This document shows, in pieces, positions 63,190 to 64,000 of a stretch of 64,000 bases of DNA. Position numbers and translations under genes: made by a program. This DNA is from Lysobacteraceae bacterium 2PB (GTDB lineage: Bacteria; Pseudomonadota; Gammaproteobacteria; Xanthomonadales; Xanthomonadaceae): the NCBI GenBank assembly GCA_005502915.1, contig SCMT01000001.1, forward strand, positions 124,001 to 188,000, in the 5' to 3' direction. The notes beneath the pieces were generated by a model. That model ran no database searches. It was not told where the DNA came from and saw only the letters and a program-made list of their open reading frames with translations. Each line of letters starts with the position of its first letter. The stretch's first letter is position 1.

Positions 63190-63581
63190 GCATCCTCTTC
63201 CGCAGGCCATCGGCGGCATCGACGCGCATGCTGCCATGGATCACGCCGGCTGTCCGTCGACAGCACGATTCCGCGCGGGCAGGCATGGCGGAAGACATCG
63301 CGCGCAGGGAAGCAGCGCAGGCCTGCGCAGGATGCACCGAAGCGATTAGACGTTCGCAATTTGTTGCATCGCACCGACAGCGCCGCTTGAAAAAGTACCG
63401 CCGGATTGTTAACCATGATGATCGCGGGAGGCACGCCGGGCACATGGCGCGCCACAGGAGGCCCGCACACCGCGCGATGCATCGGACGTTTCGATGCGCC
63501 GCGCATCGAATGGACTCGAACGGCCCGCCGGGCCGTCGCCTTGCCGCGACCTTCGTTCACGGACGGCCGCAAAGGACCCGC
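63190..63581. other. Divergent intergenic region, channel / BFD oxidoreductase
   Basis: 392 bp without a supported gene, AT-rich in its middle. A plus-strand promoter-like pair TTGAAA (63387-63392), 17-nt spacer, TAACCA (63410-63415) could drive the oxidoreductase, leaving a long leader of about 160 nt. Overlapping short frames are Arg-rich and unlikely to be coding. Confidence 0.4.
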
Positions 63582-64000
63582 ATGGAAGCGATTCCCCTCC
63601 GTCAATCGCAGGACCAGGACGATCTGGTCTGCCTCTGCGCCGGCGTGAGCCGGGGGCGCATCAAGGCCGCGATCGCCACCGCACCGGCCTCCACCCTCGA
63701 ATCGCTCGGCGCGCAGCTCGGCTGCGGCCTGCACTGCGGCTGCTGCCGCCCGCTGGTGCAGGAAATGCTCGGCCAGTCGCCCTGGTACGAAGTCGCCAAC
63801 GCGACCCGCACCACGCTGACCGACGACCGCGATCCGCAGCGTCGGATCGTGCAGATCGACATGCAGCTCGCCGGCTGGCCGCCCTACCCCCAGGCGCTGC
63901 CGGCGCAGCATGTCGTGGTGCAGGTCTGGCTTGACGACACCTGGGTGACGCGGACCTACACCGTGGTCAGGCAATCGGAAGACGGCAACACGGTCAGCAT
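63582..64000 (+). CDS. [2Fe-2S] BFD-domain oxidoreductase, 5' part (cut by window end)
   Basis: Open frame from ATG 63582 (AAAGGACCCGC ribosome site) runs without a stop to the window end. Residues 15-70 match the bacterioferritin-associated ferredoxin domain: C17xC19, then about 32 residues and C52xxC55 in GCGLHCGCC. After a linker, the sequence turns into strands ending RTYTVVR, the R-x-Y-T flavin site of ferredoxin-NADP reductase-type enzymes. So this is a fused BFD plus FAD reductase, probably completed downstream by a further domain. A role in iron-sulphur or bacterioferritin redox chemistry is inferred. Confidence 0.8.
   Translation, partial: MEAIPLRQSQDQDDLVCLCAGVSRGRIKAAIATAPASTLESLGAQLGCGLHCGCCRPLVQEMLGQSPWYEVANATRTTLTDDRDPQRRIVQIDMQLAGWPPYPQALPAQHVVVQVWLDDTWVTRTYTVVRQSEDGNTVS

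Noticed and set aside
1-64000. CRISPR array, tRNA, integrase, phage or insertion sequence
   Set aside because: No regularly spaced direct repeats, tRNA cloverleaf or transposase-like protein was seen when reading both strands.

Overview
The window is high-GC, densely coded chromosomal DNA from a gammaproteobacterium of the Xanthomonadaceae/Lysobacteraceae, most likely Lysobacter-like. This placement is inferred from gene order (mraZ-rsmH-ftsL-ftsI-murE-murF; nrdR-rib-nusB-thiL), from protein character, and from intergenic repeats of the GAGCGGAGC-TT-GCTCCGCTC and 'GCAGGTCCCTCGCCT' types that I recall as common in this group. No database search was possible. I saw no tRNA, CRISPR array, insertion sequence, integrase or phage gene.

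Region 1 (1-5462, minus): start of the division and cell wall cluster. Six genes are chained by 4-nt ATGA/GTGA overlaps and driven by a sigma-70 promoter that carries phased MraZ-type boxes. Region 2 (5533-7119): an intergenic segment with a perfect DnaA box, a possibly leaderless ArsR/SRPBCC pair, and rnpB (RNase P RNA) on the minus strand. Region 3 (7218-14213): a TPR-GGDEF diguanylate cyclase, divergent rsmI and lpoA-like/yraN, a SnoaL-like protein, a membrane hydrolase-like protein and a GlcD-type flavoprotein, ended by a long palindromic repeat. Region 4 (14229-22371, minus): glyA, nrdR, an exported protein of unknown function, ribD, ribE, a RibB with a degenerate RibA domain, ribH, nusB and thiL, supplying folate/C1 units, riboflavin and thiamine cofactors. 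Region 5 (22591-25370): ettA and pyrF.

Region 6 (25424-40715) is the accessory highlight: an exopolysaccharide-type locus that resembles exosortase-A/PEP-CTERM-associated EPS clusters (without the exosortase in this window). It has two methyltransferases, an acyltransferase-3, GT4 and GT2 glycosyltransferases, a glutamine-dependent asparagine synthetase-like amidotransferase, a NodB deacetylase and a polyprenyl-phosphate sugar-1-phosphate transferase. Embedded in it is a tight operon of a stand-alone acyl carrier protein, an AMP-forming ligase, an enlarged NadE-like ATP pyrophosphatase and a GNAT-type transferase. I infer that this four-gene unit makes and attaches an acyl or aminoacyl group to a sugar; it is the best candidate for a poorly described system here.

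Region 7 (41062-56360): a second TPR-GGDEF protein, a secreted alpha-amylase with a LacI-type palindrome upstream, small zinc-ribbon proteins, a PHB-depolymerase-like secreted esterase, several exported proteins of unknown function, an S9 peptidase, YaeQ and Sua5. Region 8 (56361-64000): an array of five consecutive hairpins plus a dispersed repeat, a secreted sialidase-fold protein, an AraC regulator, a CadC-like membrane regulator with a beta-propeller sensor, a two-TM-type channel with an unusual filter, and the start of a [2Fe-2S] BFD-domain oxidoreductase cut by the window end.
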